Source: an uncultured Corynebacterium sp.
GTDB taxonomy: Bacteria; Actinomycetota; Actinomycetes; Mycobacteriales; Mycobacteriaceae
Reading direction: 5' to 3'
Length of the DNA stretch: 49,752 nt
Assembly: GCF_946998835.1 (NCBI RefSeq)
Contig: NZ_CAMQAZ010000018.1
Span: 1-49,752, forward strand
The position numbers and the translations under genes are program-made. Numbering within the stretch: the first letter of the stretch is position 1; every line of letters begins with the position of its first letter. The notes below the pieces were generated by a model, which searched no databases, had not been told where the DNA came from, and saw only the letters and a program-made list of their open reading frames with translations. Below, piece after piece: positions 49,252 through 49,752 of the stretch.

Positions 49252-49752
49252 TTAGTCGCGGTAGAGCAGCAGCGCGTCACCCTGACCGCCGCCACCACAC
49301 AGGGACACTCCAGCGCGACCCGAACCACGACGGTTCAGCTCCATCGCAGCGGTCAGAGTCAGGCGGGCACCGGAGCAGCCAATCGGGTGACCCAGAGCAA
49401 TCGCGCCACCGTGAATGTTGGTCTTCTCCAGCGGGTAGTCCAGCTCACGCAGGGACTTAACAGCCACTGCGCCAAAGGCCTCGTTAATCTCAATGAAGTC
49501 GAGCTCCTGCGCGTCCCACTCGGCGCGACGCAGGGCCTCCTTCAGGGAGTCCGATGGCTGTGCGTGCAGGGAGTTATCCGGACCTGCGGTCTGACCTGCC
49601 TTGCCCACCACTGCGAGGTAGTCCAAGCCGTGCTTCTCTGCGTAAGCACGCGATGCCAGCACCACAGCTGCAGCACCGTCGGAGATTGGCGAGGAGTTAC
49701 CGGCAGTGATGGTGCCGTTTTCCTTCAGGAAGACCGGGCGCAGCTTAGCCAG
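49252..49752 (-). CDS. Acetyl-CoA acetyltransferase (thiolase), N-terminal part missing
   Basis: The C-terminal 166 residues of a thiolase, cut by the window edge. Seen are the GTITAGNSSPISDGAAAVVL region, FIEINEAFGAVAV, the catalytic His in GGAIALGHPIGCSGAR and the second catalytic Cys in SLCGGGGQGDALL. The enzyme forms or cleaves acetoacetyl-CoA or longer 3-ketoacyl-CoA. The first catalytic Cys lies outside the window. It is transcribed in the same direction as citE with a terminator between them. Confidence 0.93.
   Translation of the reverse strand: MAKLRPVFLKENGTITAGNSSPISDGAAAVVLASRAYAEKHGLDYLAVVGKAGQTAGPDNSLHAQPSDSLKEALRRAEWDAQELDFIEINEAFGAVAVKSLRELDYPLEKTNIHGGAIALGHPIGCSGARLTLTAAMELNRRGSGRAGVSLCGGGGQGDALLLYRD

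Noticed and set aside
1..49752. CRISPR arrays, insertion sequences, prophage or integrase genes
   Set aside because: No regular spaced repeats, transposase, integrase or phage genes were seen.

Overview
The window looks like chromosomal DNA of a high-GC actinobacterium of the Mycobacteriales, most likely a Corynebacterium. The reasons are the tmk-mtrA-mtrB-lpqB set, whiB2, a Rv3235-type gene, a DUF3499 gene and the wbbL-rmlD-LCP wall-linker genes. From about 0.1 to 34.7 kb the gene order follows the M. tuberculosis Rv3221A-Rv3267 block. No species is claimed.

Layout. 0-1.1 kb: 3' end of a tRNA-Ala gene with its terminator, then sigH and its zinc anti-sigma factor (minus strand). 1.2-6.4 kb: ybaK, an SRAP abasic-site protein, and a plus-strand aroA-rsgA-ClC operon. 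6.4-8.9 kb: a DesA3-like desaturase with its ferredoxin reductase. After an AT-rich 690-bp gene-free stretch come DUF6912 and a small HAD protein, a Rv3235-like gene, secA, hpf, comF, lpqB, mtrB, mtrA, tmk and sahH. 22.6-32.9 kb holds a DUF4259-like gene, a disordered lipoprotein, and the mannose/rhamnose activation genes (manA, tobH-like, pmmA, GDP-mannose pyrophosphorylase, wbbL, rmlD) with whiB2 and a zincin-like protein. An LCP transferase closes the backbone at 34.7 kb.

34.7-48.2 kb is an accessory [NiFe]-hydrogenase island. It encodes a Tat-exported small subunit, a large subunit, a membrane cytochrome b and a maturation protease (hyaA-hyaB-cytochrome b-hyaD, minus strand). It also carries hypA, B, C, D, E and F, scattered over both strands, with hypA and hypC present twice. 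The set would assemble a group 1 membrane-bound uptake hydrogenase that feeds electrons to quinone.

Three points in the island are unusual. The cytochrome b carries an N-terminal soluble domain of about 190 residues that reads by eye like the nucleotide-binding domain of a P-type ATPase. A second large-subunit paralogue stands next to its own hypC without any small subunit. The accessory genes are mosaic in orientation. The window ends with a CitE-like lyase and a thiolase cut by the right edge.

Genes are packed tightly. Five convergent pairs overlap by exactly 4 bp at their stop codons. Several starts are GTG or TTG, chosen here from ribosome binding sites or family N-termini.
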